A stretch of DNA of 64,000 bases from Chelydra serpentina (GCA_037349315.1 JBAIAC010000265.1:126501-190500), one strand, 5' to 3'. Shown: positions 34,801 to 40,305, counted from the first letter of the stretch. A program made the numbers and translations. The notes: generated by a model from the letters alone, not told the origin.

Positions 34801-36499
34801 GCAGACAGTATGGTTCAATGGACAGAGCGCTGAATTGACACTTGGGACACCGGGGTTGTTTTCAGCTCTGTCCAGTTGTGTGACCTTGGGCAAATCACCT
34901 CCTCACTGTTTCACCTCACAGCCTTTCTCTAGTTAGATTCTTCAGGGCGGGTCTGTCCCACACTCTGTGTCTGTGCAGCACCCAGTAAAACGGGGTCCTA
35001 ACCCCAGCTCCAAGAGGCCTCTCCCTCTCTTGCTGAGCCTGCCAGCTTTAGTACTGCGTTTTTGCATTGGGCAAGCTGAAATGGAGATCAAGATCTTTTT
35101 GCCATTAGCCAATTATCTTTGTTCCCTTGGCTACCGCAGCATTCAGGGAACTGCATATGGTAATTAATCTGAAAGGAGAGCCCTGTCTAAAGAGGTTCAC
35201 AGTCCTGGCTTTTTCCAACAGAGTTTCTCCTTCAAGCATGATTCAAATGAGGGCTACGTGCATGATAAGTCATCTTCCAGTGAAGCCATCAATGAGCTGA
35301 CAATGGAGGGAGCCCACAGTCCCCTGAGCACAGATCCCCATGGTAAATGTCAAGCAGGGGCACATGTTCATGGAGCAGGTTTTGGGTTGGCTTGATCTGT
35401 GTTTACTGAACTTTCACAGCTTCTGTGTCTGCCTGTCTCTGCATGTGTCCCTGTGTATGGGCATCATCCTGCCACTTTCCTCCATCTAGGCAGCCCACTC
35501 CATCACAGCCACCGGGCTAGCATGCCACTAGGCTTCAGTGTATTATGAGCCCTTCTCAGGAAGGGGTTTTCCTTCACTCCACACAAGCCCTGCTGCTAGA
35601 GGCCGGGAGGCCTAGCCTTACCTGCCAGAGTCGATTCAGTGAGGTGTTGTAGGCAGGATTCACAGGCTTGAGAGCGCAGCGCCTGATCTCCCCTCACTTG
35701 GACCCATTTCACACCATGTCTCTGAAATGACTCCTGATTTACACCAGCATTAAGAGAGGAGGCTCAGTCCCCAGCACTGAACAGGGGAATGGTCTCTACT
35801 GGTGTGTTTGCACAGGGATTTGTACTTCTCCAATTTGTCACCTTAGCTAGGTCGCAGACTCTATGCCAGTGGTGGGCAACCTCTAGGTCTGTCAGCCGCA
35901 GGCTGCCCACCACTGCTCTAGGCTGAGGGGGAACCTCATTGTAAAATAACTCTCTAATGTTTTGTTCAGATTTGAATAGAAATGATGGCTCTGAGCTGGA
36001 GGACCTTGAGGAATCAGTGCATGAAAAGCCAGACCCAGATTCTGATTCAGTTCTAGGGACGCAACCCCGGGGGTACTTCAGCCGGCAGCCTGTGAAGTAT
36101 CCTCGACTGGCACAGGCCAAAATGAGGCCAGTCATTCACAGACCTTCCAGCTTGTGCTTGATGGCTGCTGATCTGTCTAGCCCTCTGGTGGAGGCTGATG
36201 CAGAAGGCAATCCTGCAGACTGCTGCCCCATGACAAAAGAAGTCCTGGAGAAGAAAGGCAGCAGCAGGAGTAGCTCACCAGAGACCAGTACACTGCAGCG
36301 ACGTTCTGGAGGAAAACAGCAACTCAGACATTTTGAGATCACCCAGGAAACTGCCAGGATTGTCTCCAAGCTTCAAACCAACAACACTTCCACAGGGTCC
36401 CCTCAAGTTTCTCTGGAAAGGACAAGCACAGACTGCACTGAATCCGAACCAGACCCTGAGCTGGGGACACCATCCTCGGAAAACCTTTGCGAACAATGA
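10725..36499 (+). CDS. GMIP: GMIP, GEM-interacting RhoGAP (20 coding exons; initiator exon not found)
   Basis: GMIP stimulates GTP hydrolysis by RhoA and binds the small GTPase Gem, linking it to actin control at the cell cortex (family knowledge). I join exons 10725-10818, 12444-12519, 15179-15242, 16823-16948, 17352-17416, 18183-18293, 20828-20908, 21739-21927, 22709-22846, 23550-23740, 24922-25046, 26194-26280, 26447-26545, 26825-26964, 28322-28510, 29212-29349, 29974-30170, 30871-31159, 35222-35342 and 35970-36499. All introns are GT-AG and the phases agree, giving 1016 residues from a split first codon; human GMIP is about 970. Domains: F-BAR-like helices about 75-330, C1 zinc finger about 503-546, RhoGAP about 556-750 with arginine finger R596 in GIYRISG. 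GMIP hallmarks that separate it from ARHGAP29 and ARHGAP45 are [11 protein letters not shown] near the N-terminus and SRQPVKYPR plus FEITQETAR near the C-terminus. Exon 2 has no ATG, so a short upstream exon is missing. Confidence 0.93.
11054..11310. mobile_element. hAT-like MITE with 8-bp TSD, GMIP intron 2
   Basis: Starts CAGGGCCGGCC and ends GGCCAGCCCTG. The perfect target duplication CTAATTAC lies at 11046-11053 and 11311-11318. No coding capacity. Confidence 0.9.
11440..11600. repeat. Old dispersed repeat
   Basis: GTAGCACCTAGAGGCCAACC followed by CCCATTGTGCTAGGTGCTGT, related to the block at 2650-2795. An ancient amniote repeat of uncertain class. Confidence 0.5.
12444..12519 (+). CDS. 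GMIP: GMIP exon 3
   Basis: Encodes an acidic Asp/Thr-rich segment ([15 protein letters not shown]) after a TTTACAG acceptor. The donor is GTAAGT. It completes the serine split from exon 2 and ends in phase 0. Confidence 0.85.
12670..12820. mobile_element. hAT-like MITE, younger of a nested pair
   Basis: Ends CAGGGCTGGCTCCAG and GGAGCCGGCCCTG. Target duplication AGAATGGT (12662-12669) versus AGAACGGT (12821-12828). Its right duplication overlaps the first four bases of the next element, so it landed on that element's left end. Confidence 0.88.
12825..13056. mobile_element. hAT-like MITE, older of a nested pair
   Basis: Terminal repeats CGGTGGTGGGCAACCTG and CAGGCTGCCCACCACTG. The target duplication is TGTTAGAA before the younger insert and AGTTAGAA at 13057-13064. 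A 49-bp relative lies at 35867-35915. Confidence 0.85.
13395..13456 (+). repeat. CR1 or SINE 3' tail fragment
   Basis: AGAAGGTCAGACTAGATGAT and TTCCCTTCTAGCCC followed by ATCTATGAA, a CR1-like 3' end without upstream LINE sequence. Confidence 0.6.
13580..15003. mobile_element. LTR-like segment, GMIP intron 3
   Basis: Begins TGTCACGG and ends CTGTCACA, flanked by GTCCA (13575-13579) and GTCCC (15004-15008), a 4/5 match to a 5-bp duplication. GC-rich first half with an imperfect 15-bp tandem (about 13771-13801), AT-rich second half. It looks like a solo LTR of a retroelement; no coding frames for one are present. Confidence 0.45.
15179..15242 (+). CDS. GMIP: GMIP exon 4
   Basis: A 64-nt exon encoding [15 protein letters not shown] and following residues, between a TTTCATAG acceptor and a GTAACT donor. 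It lies in the poorly conserved linker before the F-BAR-like region; phase 0 in, phase 1 out. Confidence 0.8.
15470..16082. mobile_element. Possible LTR-like segment, GMIP intron 4
   Basis: Bounded by TGAGATGGGGTG and CACCCCTCA, with an end region (GTGTGGGGTGAACACCCC) similar in layout to the solo LTRs at 27074 and 32703. I see no target duplication, so the call is tentative. Confidence 0.35.
16823..16948 (+). CDS. GMIP: GMIP exon 5, start of F-BAR-like region
   Basis: Encodes [20 protein letters not shown], a hallmark of the GMIP/ARHGAP29/ARHGAP45 family where the F-BAR-like coiled region starts. Acceptor TTTTTGCAG, donor GTAAGT, phase 1 in and out. Confidence 0.93.
17352..17416 (+). CDS. 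GMIP: GMIP exon 6, F-BAR-like region
   Basis: Encodes [17 protein letters not shown] and continues the helical F-BAR-like domain. Acceptor TTTCACAG, donor GTATAA; ends in phase 0 after KQQ. Confidence 0.92.
17650..17950 (-). mobile_element. CR1/L3-like LINE 3' fragment
   Basis: The plus strand shows the reverse of the L3-like end: CATAAGAACATCCCAGACTG, then CAGTATCCTGTCTCCACCAG. It lies in GMIP intron 6 and is heavily diverged. Confidence 0.75.
18183..18293 (+). CDS. GMIP: GMIP exon 7, F-BAR-like region
   Basis: Encodes [20 protein letters not shown], the family segment MPLQxxYT followed by a second helix. It is a symmetric phase 0 exon of 37 codons with acceptor CTCTCCAG and donor GTACTG. 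Confidence 0.92.
19070..19300. mobile_element. MITE with CAGGGTATGTCTACACT termini
   Basis: Left end CAGGGTATGTCTACACTTC and right end CCAGTGTAGACATACCCTG are inverted repeats. The internal halves are also partly palindromic (CTGACTCGGGCTTG versus CAAGCCCCCGAGGC). No coding capacity. A broken relative is at 21055-21390. Confidence 0.85.
19650..20755 (+). mobile_element. CR1 LINE, 5' truncated, in GMIP intron 7
   Basis: Carries the RT C-terminal half: 19784-20329 encodes [29 protein letters not shown] and [12 protein letters not shown], then breaks near 20270 and resumes at 20418. The 3' end has CTAGATGACCTCCTGAGG and one ATTCTATG unit. Very close to the copy at 59644. Confidence 0.93.
19784..20675 (+). 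pseudogene. CR1 reverse transcriptase C-terminal remnant
   Basis: RT palm with FADD catalytic motif (FADDTKLGG) and the downstream thumb-like region up to [19 protein letters not shown] single frameshift near 20270 separates two frames that are otherwise nearly intact. Confidence 0.88.
20828..20908 (+). CDS. GMIP: GMIP exon 8, F-BAR-like region
   Basis: Encodes [20 protein letters not shown] and KEQKRM, almost the same as other GMIP proteins. Symmetric phase 0, acceptor CTTGCAG, donor GTAAGA. A CR1 LINE copy ends 73 bases upstream. Confidence 0.95.
21055..21390. mobile_element. Half of a CTACACT-type MITE split by a SINE
   Basis: Left part to 21155 (TGGGCTGCAGCCTGAGTCC, then ATCTACACTGCAATTAAAC) and right part 21342-21390 (CAGCTGGCATGGGCCAGCC, then AATTGCAGTATAGAGATACCC) belong to the family at 19070. 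A Cry I SINE interrupts it. Confidence 0.75.
21156..21341 (+). mobile_element. Cry I-type tRNA-derived SINE with CR1 tail
   Basis: The head AGGGATAGCTCAGTGGTTTG and GGTTGTGAGTTCAATCC give pol III A and B boxes. The tail GGTCCTGCTTTGAGCAGGGG, GGTTGGACTT and TTCCAACCCTGATATTCTG matches the last 65 bases of the CR1 at 19650-20755, so it can be mobilised by CR1 machinery (known SINE-LINE pairing). Confidence 0.92.
21739..21927 (+). CDS. GMIP: GMIP exon 9, coiled-coil part of F-BAR-like region
   Basis: 63 codons rich in Arg, Glu, Lys and Gln ([20 protein letters not shown], then [13 protein letters not shown]), typical of an antiparallel coiled coil. Symmetric phase 0; acceptor GATTCCAG, donor GTGATG. 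Confidence 0.93.
22340..22485. repeat. AT-rich repeat-like block
   Basis: Runs such as GACCAAAAATTTTGAATGC and GAAATTTTAAATTTTTCAC form an imperfect inverted structure, resembling an AT-rich turtle MITE. Boundaries are unclear. Confidence 0.35.
22709..22846 (+). CDS. GMIP: GMIP exon 10, coiled-coil part of F-BAR-like region
   Basis: 46 codons containing [20 protein letters not shown] and YQGDEVLTR, a block shared by the GMIP/ARHGAP29/ARHGAP45 family. Symmetric phase 0; acceptor GCACCCAG, donor GTAAGT. Confidence 0.94.
23550..23740 (+). CDS. GMIP: GMIP exon 11, end of F-BAR-like region
   Basis: Encodes [20 protein letters not shown] through [11 protein letters not shown], the last F-BAR-like helix. 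The acceptor is CCATAAG and the donor GTAAAG. An internal GTGAGA at about 23647 could serve as a donor but would break the conserved [12 protein letters not shown] segment, so I extend to 23740. Confidence 0.9.
24165..24578 (+). mobile_element. CR1/L3-like LINE 3' fragment, GMIP intron 11
   Basis: Encodes the broken end of RT ([32 protein letters not shown]) and finishes with GGGCTAGATGGACCATTGCT, then GACCCAGTATGGCCAGTC and TTATGTTCTTA. Confidence 0.85.
24785..24905 (+). mobile_element. Penelope-type repeat fossil with hammerhead-like core
   Basis: Matches the reverse complement of the element at 39493-39705 (AAAGCTTGTCTCTTTCAC, GTTGGTTGAATACAAATATT, CCTCATCCACCTTGTTTCTC). At 24811-24847 it keeps AGAC, CTGAATA, a decayed stem II, AAAA, GCTT, GTCT: a hammerhead layout with two damaged core bases. 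It ends about 20 bases before GMIP exon 12. Confidence 0.65.
24922..25046 (+). CDS. GMIP: GMIP exon 12, Ser-rich linker
   Basis: Encodes [20 protein letters not shown] and a Ser/Thr-rich run, a likely phosphorylated linker. The donor GTAGAT is weak. Read-through adds only about ten residues before TAA, so intron retention would truncate the protein before C1 and RhoGAP. A Penelope-type repeat fossil ends about 20 bases before the acceptor. Confidence 0.8.
25050..26190. other. GMIP intron 12, nothing recognised
   Basis: Unique-looking intron sequence. Open frames near 25707-26127 show no family similarity I recognise. Confidence 0.5.
26194..26280 (+). CDS. GMIP: GMIP exon 13, Ser-rich linker
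   Basis: Encodes [20 protein letters not shown], matching the conserved ESRSLDSP motif of GMIP. Acceptor TTTTACAG, donor GTAAGA, phase 1 in and out. Confidence 0.92.
26447..26545 (+). CDS. GMIP: GMIP exon 14, Ser-rich linker
   Basis: Encodes [20 protein letters not shown]; the KASSTGT and SSDDFEERD blocks are conserved in GMIP and look like acidic kinase sites. Acceptor GTCTCCAG, donor GTGAGC, phase 1 in and out. Confidence 0.93.
26825..26964 (+). CDS. GMIP: GMIP exon 15, first half of C1 zinc finger
   Basis: Encodes [20 protein letters not shown] and [13 protein letters not shown]. It supplies the C1 zinc ligands His503, Cys514, Cys517 and Cys527. The AG at 26824 is the acceptor and fits the incoming phase 1; donor GTGAGT. 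Confidence 0.92.
27074..28062. mobile_element. Solo LTR-like element, GMIP intron 15
   Basis: Ends TGTAGC and GCTACA are inverted. Without the nested hAT insert it is about 680 bp, like the LTR at 32703-33657. Shared blocks include GGCGCCTCCTG, TTAGCTCT and the TTAACCCTTTCAGGGC end region. I see no target duplication and no internal retroelement genes. Confidence 0.6.
27332..27633. mobile_element. hAT element nested in the LTR
   Basis: Terminal repeats CAGGGATCTCAAACT and GTTTGAGACCCCTG-like right end; target duplication GTCTAGCC (27324-27331) versus GTCTAGAC (27634-27641). It is AT-rich, non-coding and younger than the LTR it interrupts. Confidence 0.85.
28322..28510 (+). CDS. GMIP: GMIP exon 16, end of C1 finger and start of RhoGAP
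   Basis: Encodes [20 protein letters not shown], giving Cys530, His535, Cys538 and Cys546. The full pattern H-X10-C-X2-C-X9-C-X2-C-X4-H-X2-C-X7-C is thus complete across exons 15 and 16. It then enters RhoGAP with [20 protein letters not shown]. Symmetric phase 0. Confidence 0.95.
28619..28854. mobile_element. Penelope-type insertion with head-to-head copies and a 92-bp hairpin
   Basis: A perfect 13-bp duplication CTTACTTGGTACC lies at 28606-28618 and 28855-28867. Inside, a minus-strand copy (28619-28750) faces a plus-strand copy (28763-28854). The arms 28659-28750 and 28763-28854 pair over 92 bp with one mismatch around a 12-base spacer. Each arm holds a hammerhead-like core next to AAGCTT. 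It lies in GMIP intron 16, so the pre-mRNA can fold into a long stem. Confidence 0.88.
28767..28806 (+). ncRNA. Minimal hammerhead ribozyme-like motif
   Basis: In order: stem I GCAT, core box CCGAAGA, stem II GTGGGT with loop ATTG and ACCCAC, then GAAA, GCTT, and stem I ATGC. Stem III is only the palindrome AGCT, the layout of minimal hammerheads reported from Penelope-like elements that work as dimers. The box has C where the consensus CUGANGA has U4, so activity is doubtful. A mirror copy is on the minus strand in the left arm. Confidence 0.6.
29212..29349 (+). CDS. GMIP: GMIP exon 17, RhoGAP arginine finger
   Basis: Encodes [21 protein letters not shown]596 is the catalytic arginine finger that reaches into the Rho active site. 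The exon ends in [12 protein letters not shown], also a conserved RhoGAP box. Symmetric phase 0, donor GTGGGT. Confidence 0.96.
29974..30170 (+). CDS. GMIP: GMIP exon 18, RhoGAP
   Basis: Encodes [20 protein letters not shown], then a variable loop and [18 protein letters not shown], both conserved RhoGAP helices. Phase 0 in, phase 2 out; donor GTGACG. Confidence 0.95.
30325..30485. mobile_element. MITE fragment, GMIP intron 18
   Basis: ACACATCTACGCTTGGAG start and AATTTCCAGCTTGAGAAAAC resemble the CTACACT-type MITEs of the window. The second terminus is not clear. Confidence 0.45.
30871..31159 (+). CDS. GMIP: GMIP exon 19, end of RhoGAP
   Basis: Encodes [20 protein letters not shown], the conserved RhoGAP box, and ends the domain at [16 protein letters not shown] before an acidic tail. 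The donor at 31160 is GTACAG. Reading through it adds 15 codons and a TAG at 31202, giving a possible short isoform. Confidence 0.93.
31822..32042. mobile_element. hAT-like MITE with 8-bp TSD, GMIP intron 19
   Basis: Ends CAGTAGCGTAGCCGG and CCTGGCTACGCCACTG are inverted repeats; perfect duplication AGGGGGAG at 31814-31821 and 32043-32050. The same family lies in the opposite orientation at 36714-36941. Confidence 0.92.
32113..32138. repeat. (GT)n microsatellite
   Basis: About twelve GT units in GMIP intron 19. Confidence 0.95.
32337..32622. mobile_element. CpG-rich palindromic MITE
   Basis: Termini CTAGGTCTACACTA and ATAGACATACCCTA. Two internal perfect palindromes: 31 nt at 32378-32408 and 43 nt at 32527-32569. 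The many intact CpGs contrast with older repeats nearby and point to recent insertion. Confidence 0.8.
32703..33657. mobile_element. Solo LTR with 5-bp TSD, GMIP intron 19
   Basis: Begins TGTCACGG and ends CCCATCACA, flanked by the perfect duplication CCATC at 32698-32702 and 33658-33662, the signature of integrase-mediated LTR insertion. About 680 bp once the nested MITE at 32899-33170 is removed. No internal retroelement genes. Confidence 0.8.
32899..33170. mobile_element. hAT-like MITE nested in the solo LTR
   Basis: Starts CAGGGCCGGCGCTACC and ends GGTAGCGCC-like decay at GCGCCGCCCCTG. Target duplication CCCCCTTC (32891-32898) versus CCCCCCTC (33171-33178). Highly GC-rich with CGGCAGC-type runs. 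Confidence 0.8.
33665..34350. other. GMIP intron 19, nothing recognised
   Basis: Ordinary AT-moderate intron sequence without a repeat, exon or RNA gene that I can support. Confidence 0.5.
34359..34759. mobile_element. hAT-like MITE with 8-bp TSD, GMIP intron 19
   Basis: Starts CAGGAGCGGCTCTAAC, ends GGAGCCGGCCCTG; perfect duplication CCTGCCAG at 34351-34358 and 34760-34767. Related by its ends to the elements at 8714 and 12670. Confidence 0.9.
34796..35010 (+). repeat. MIR SINE
   Basis: TGGTTCAATGGACAGAGCGC (tRNA-like head), TGTGTGACCTTGGGCAAATC (core), then TTCAGGGCGGGTCTGTCC and a GTGCAGCACCCAG run. An old, diverged copy in GMIP intron 19. Confidence 0.7.
35222..35342 (+). CDS. GMIP: GMIP exon 20, Ser-rich tail
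   Basis: Encodes a 40-residue Ser/Glu-rich segment ([20 protein letters not shown]). I see no close human counterpart, but the open frame, TTCCAACAG acceptor, GTAAAT donor and matching phases on both sides support it. Confidence 0.8.
35867..35915. mobile_element. 49-bp minimal hAT element
   Basis: Little more than two inverted termini, CAGTGGTGGGCAACCT and GGCTGCCCACCACTG, flanked by CTCTATGC and CTCTAGGC (7 of 8). An internal-deletion relative of 12825-13056; it lies 54 bases before GMIP exon 21. Confidence 0.8.
35970..36499 (+). CDS. GMIP: GMIP exon 21, C-terminal coding exon with stop
   Basis: Encodes the C-terminal tail with [28 protein letters not shown] and [15 protein letters not shown], which are GMIP-specific blocks. 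It starts after a TTGTTCAG acceptor and ends at TGA 36497-36499. The tail is acidic and Ser/Pro-rich. Confidence 0.95.
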
Positions 36500-36713
36500 G
36501 GAATGCACAGCTGGAAAGTGAGACAGACCTGCACTGCCACCAAGTGCTGCCTGCTGAATGGTGGGGACAGAGAAGAGGATGAGATGAGGATCCAATCCCA
36601 GCATCTCTGGTAGGGATGGAGCCTGCAGGAAAGACCTCTGCTATGAATCATCAGGCAGGCTGTGGGTCAGCCCAGAATTTGCTTTTTTTACTGTTTAGCA
36701 AACTCCAAGAGAC

Positions 36714-36941
36714 CAGTGGCGTAGCCAGGTTTAGAGCACAGGGGGAGCGGAGCTGAAAAAAGGCGCTGGGAGCAAAAAGTGTCGTGAGCAAAAAAAGGCG
36801 CCGGGAGCAAAAGAAAATGCTCCGCTCTGGCTGCAGCGCAGGAGCAAAAGGCGTCGGAGCACAAAAAGGCGCCGCTTCTGCTCAGTGGGGGAGCAGCCGC
36901 TCCCCCTGCTCCCCCCCCCCCCCCACCCGGCTACGCTACTG
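36714..36941. mobile_element. hAT-like MITE in the GMIP 3' UTR
   Basis: Ends CAGTGGCGTAGCCAGG and CCGGCTACGCTACTG with the perfect duplication CAAGAGAC at 36706-36713 and 36942-36949. Inverted relative to the copy at 31822-32042, so both could pair in the pre-mRNA. Confidence 0.92.
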
Positions 36942-36957
36942 CAAGAGACCATTAAGA

Positions 36958-36963
36958 AATAAA
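36958..36963 (+). terminator. GMIP: AATAAA, possible proximal polyadenylation signal
   Basis: AATAAA 459 bases after the GMIP stop and 17 bases after the end of a MITE. Downstream GT-rich sequence is weak, so it may be an unused or minor site. Confidence 0.3.
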
Positions 36964-38147
36964 TCCAGAGGCTCAGTTCATGGAAAGCAAACATCTGCGA
37001 CTGGTGCCAGGAGTTTTTCTGCAAGGGATAGGTTCAGTGTAATACACAGTTTAGCACAATGTGATGCATAATCCAGGCAGTACAGAGACCGCTCAGATTA
37101 CTTGGCTGCGGATACCTAGGCAGAGAGGAAATGACTGTAAAGATCAGGCCATTGGAGGAAACACTCACAAATGGTCACTTTCTTGAAGCTACAGGCCTCC
37201 ATTGATTTGTTTCATTCACGGCATCCCTCATTTTTCAGCACCAATTCAGTGAAGCAGTGTGTGTTGATGTGGTTTGGGGGTCCTGGGGCTTCCACTGCTG
37301 CAATTTCTATTTTCTATAAACACAGATAAAAGCATGTGTCTTTTAGGAAGGAGAAGAGATTGTGCCACACAGTGAGCAGCCTCAATGTTACTTTATCTTA
37401 ATTCCATCTCTCTGCTTTTCCAACAGACCCCCTCACTCTAGCATCTCTAACTGTTGTGTCACAAACATAATCCCGTGAACCCATTACAGAACGGCACATT
37501 GTCACTAATTCAAAGCAAGACTAGTCTGTATTTAGGTGGTTCTCAACATCTTCCATATCAGGATCACACTCAAGATTAGGCCCCAGATGAATACATGAAT
37601 ATTAGGTAATGAGCTAACGCTAAAATATGTAAAATTAAATTATGGGTAGCTACTTGGGGTGATTTATTGTAATAGGGTGCACATTGTGATCCACTGACAT
37701 GGATTTTCTTGTTTTCTGGTTATGTACAGGGTGAAATTCATCCCTGTGCAGAGGGCAGTGCAAGGACTAGCCACCCATTAAGCTACTTTTGCATAGGGGT
37801 GAATTTCTCCAATAGTGAGCAGCTGTTGAGCTACTCGCGTCTGAAGCAGGAAGCCATAGGCAGATGGTTAAAGCTAATATTTCATCTCTCCAAGTCTGCT
37901 CGGCATCTCTCTCTTTCTTCTGATCAAGCTGGCCACCTTCTTTTTTCTCTTTCCTCATCCCCAATCTTTTTTTGTTCCTGTTTCTTAACAAGATCCTAAA
38001 AGAAACGCTAAGGATTTACTCCCAGCACTTGTAGAGCTTGGGCCAGAAAATGGGGGAAATCACGCACTCACTCCACATCGTGTCTCAAAAGATGTGTATT
38101 TAATGTTAATATGTTGCTTTGTATTCTTGAATATTAAATTATCTTTT

Positions 38148-38153
38148 AATAAA
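38148..38153 (+). terminator. GMIP: AATAAA, likely main GMIP polyadenylation signal
   Basis: AATAAA preceded by an AT-rich block and followed within 15-40 bases by GT-rich sequence (GGAGTAAGTGTTAGGG), the usual layout of a vertebrate cleavage site. Confidence 0.5.
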
Positions 38154-38174
38154 ATTCATTTCTGGAGTAAGTGT

Positions 38175-39190
38175 TAGGGAGCTTTATTACAAGTTCTTCG
38201 TGTCCTGCTTGTTTGTTAAATGAGCATTTGTGAAATCCCTGGCTGGATGTTTGTTGGCCTGTTGTCATTATGTGGTATGTGCCAACAGAGCCCTCAACCC
38301 TTTATAAGACCAAAATTAAAGACAGTCTCTATGCTGAAGAGCTCACCATCTAAGGGACTGACACAGATAAGTAACCCAGATTTTCCTTTTCTTGCCACAT
38401 TTGAATTGGATTTTACAGGATCAGGTGCTGCCTCCACAGCCCTCCTAGACATCGCCCTGAGAGCAAGAGACTAAATCTACAGTCTGAGCTATGATCCCCT
38501 GTATGACACATACAGGCTTCCATCAGGCTGCACCTTATGAATTCTGTACTTTGCAAATCTGTCACATAGATTCCAGTAAACAAGAGCCACAAAGCAGCTC
38601 ACATCTGCCCAGACAATGTTTTGATCTAACAATATTTAAACACATTAAGCCCATTTTGATCATGGTAGGATTTAAATCCAGAAAATATGCCACTGAGCAA
38701 ATTTTTACATGGACTCTCTGTGGAACAGATCTTTGGCCAATGTAAATTGTCATTACTGTATTGACTTAACTGGAGTTAATTGCCATAGCTCCATTGAAGG
38801 ATTTGCCCTCATGTGTCCACCAGATGGCAGCCAACAGTCAACATGACCATTCAACTGCTAGTGTTCTATTTCCCTGCAGCTAATTTGTCTATTGGCTGCC
38901 TATGCTGCTCTAAACAAATGCCGCCTTTCTACTGCACTACTTCATACCGACTTCCTAACACACACAGCCCTTCTGACTGCAGTGATTAAACAAATTCAAT
39001 GATTCTATTTTTCACTTTCCATTCTAGGATCTTAAAGTACTTTGCAAAGGCAGGTCAGTATAATTTAATCCATTTTAGAGATGGGTAAATTGAGGCACAC
39101 CCAAATGCTAGACCCGGGAAGATAAACCATCTCACCAGATTCCCTGACAGTAATACAGCCAATTCCCTAGACTCCTATTACAGCTTTTGA
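38175..39190. other. Intergenic, nothing recognised
   Basis: After the inferred GMIP end I see no exon, RNA gene or clear repeat. The last 100 bases (CTAGGATCTTAAAGTACTTTG, AGATGGGTAAATTGAGGCAC) may be an old MIR or L2 fragment. Confidence 0.4.
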
Positions 39191-39194
39191 AGAT

Positions 39195-39870
39195 TCACTC
39201 TCTCTGGGAACATGGGAATTGCCAGACCAGGAGTCCCACTAGACAAGTATCCCATATCTGACAGTAGCCAACACCAGCTGCTTCAGAGGGAAGTGCAGGA
39301 ACCCTTCAGGAGGCAGCAATGGGATAACCTTCCCCCAGGGGAAGTACCCTCCTGACAGAGAGATGTTGAGGCTCCTGCCCTGAAAAAGGGCGCTTTATGA
39401 CCCTTCCACAAGTCTTAGTTATTTTTAATCCACGCTAAAATGCTGGTTATTTTTGTTATCCCTGTTAATGTCCAAGATTTTCCTTACATGCAGTGTTGTT
39501 GGTCCCAAGACATTAGGAGACAAGGTGGGTGAGGTAATATCTTTTATTGGACCAACTTCTGTTAGCGAGAAAGACAAGCTTTCAAGTTACACAGAGCTCT
39601 TCCTCGGGTCTGGGAAAGGCACTCAATGTCACAGCTAAATACAAGGCTGAACAGATAGTCTAGCATAACTAGCTGGCACATATCCTTAAGGGATCAACCT
39701 TTTCCTTAACCTACAGGAGTTTCTTGATCTCAAATATATCATGTGGCGGTGAGTTCCACAGGTTACTTGAGCATTGTGTGAAAAATGCTACTGGAGCTGA
39801 TGCATATGTTACTCCTTGTAGGGGAGGCTTCGAAGCCTTTGCCTAATTGAAATAGTATGATTTCTGCCAT
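39195..39870 (-). mobile_element. CR1/L3-like LINE fragment split by a Penelope-type repeat
   Basis: The plus strand reads the L3 end backwards: ATTGCCAGACCAGGAGTCC, CATATCTGACAGTAGCCAAC, GCTTCAGAGGGAAGTGCAGG. It stops near 39490 and resumes at about 39706 with GCGGTGAGTTCCACAGGTTA. The gap is filled by the insert at 39493-39705. Confidence 0.7.
39493..39705 (-). mobile_element. Penelope-type repeat with hammerhead-like core, minus strand
   Basis: On the plus strand: GTTGTTGGTCCCAAGACATT, ACAAGGTGGGTGAGGTAATA, TATTGGACCAACTTCTGTTA. On the minus strand, 39611-39572 reads AGAC, CCGAGGA, a decayed stem II, GAAA, GCTT, GTCT. The stem I pair AGAC/GTCT and the AGCT palindrome are intact; box position U4 is C. 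Confidence 0.65.
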
Positions 39871-40305
39871 CCAGCTATGCCCTCTGCTTTTCCTTCAGGC
39901 ATTCCAATAAATACAAAAATGCTGCTTGGGAAAATGTGCTCACTGTTCACTAGTAAATCCACATTACTCACTGCTTTCTGCAGGGCTGGTATTTATTCAA
40001 TGAAATCAGTGTCAGGGTTGTCTTTCCATCCAGGGCTCCAGCACTGCCAAGCCTCTCATACGTGGAGGGAGAATCCTTCAATATGGATGGATGGTCAGGC
40101 AAATCTTTCCCAGTTGTGATGGGTTTGTTGTGTGCCTTAGAGAAACATTTAAAAAGCTATTCACTCCGTGATGTTTTAAGTTTTCCCAGTTAGCATTCCT
40201 GGAGATTCAGTCAGTTCTTATTTGATGTGTCTATGATATAAATCCCCAAACAATGGCCTTTGTTCCCTGTCTGATCAAATTACAGGAATAAAGGGAAATG
40301 ACCCC

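Larger units (their letters stand above)
36500..38170 (+). other. GMIP: GMIP 3' UTR (inferred extent)
   Basis: Non-coding continuation of the last exon. Two AATAAA signals occur (36958 and 38148). The second sits in an AT-rich block followed by GT-rich sequence, so I place the main end near 38170. A hAT-like MITE occupies 36714-36941 inside it. RNA data would settle which signal is used. Confidence 0.55.

Noticed and set aside
10725..36499. ARHGAP29 or ARHGAP45 (HMHA1) as the identity of the gene
   Set aside because: They share the F-BAR-like, C1 and RhoGAP order, but the N-terminal [11 protein letters not shown] and the C-terminal SRQPVKYPR and FEITQETAR blocks are specific to GMIP.
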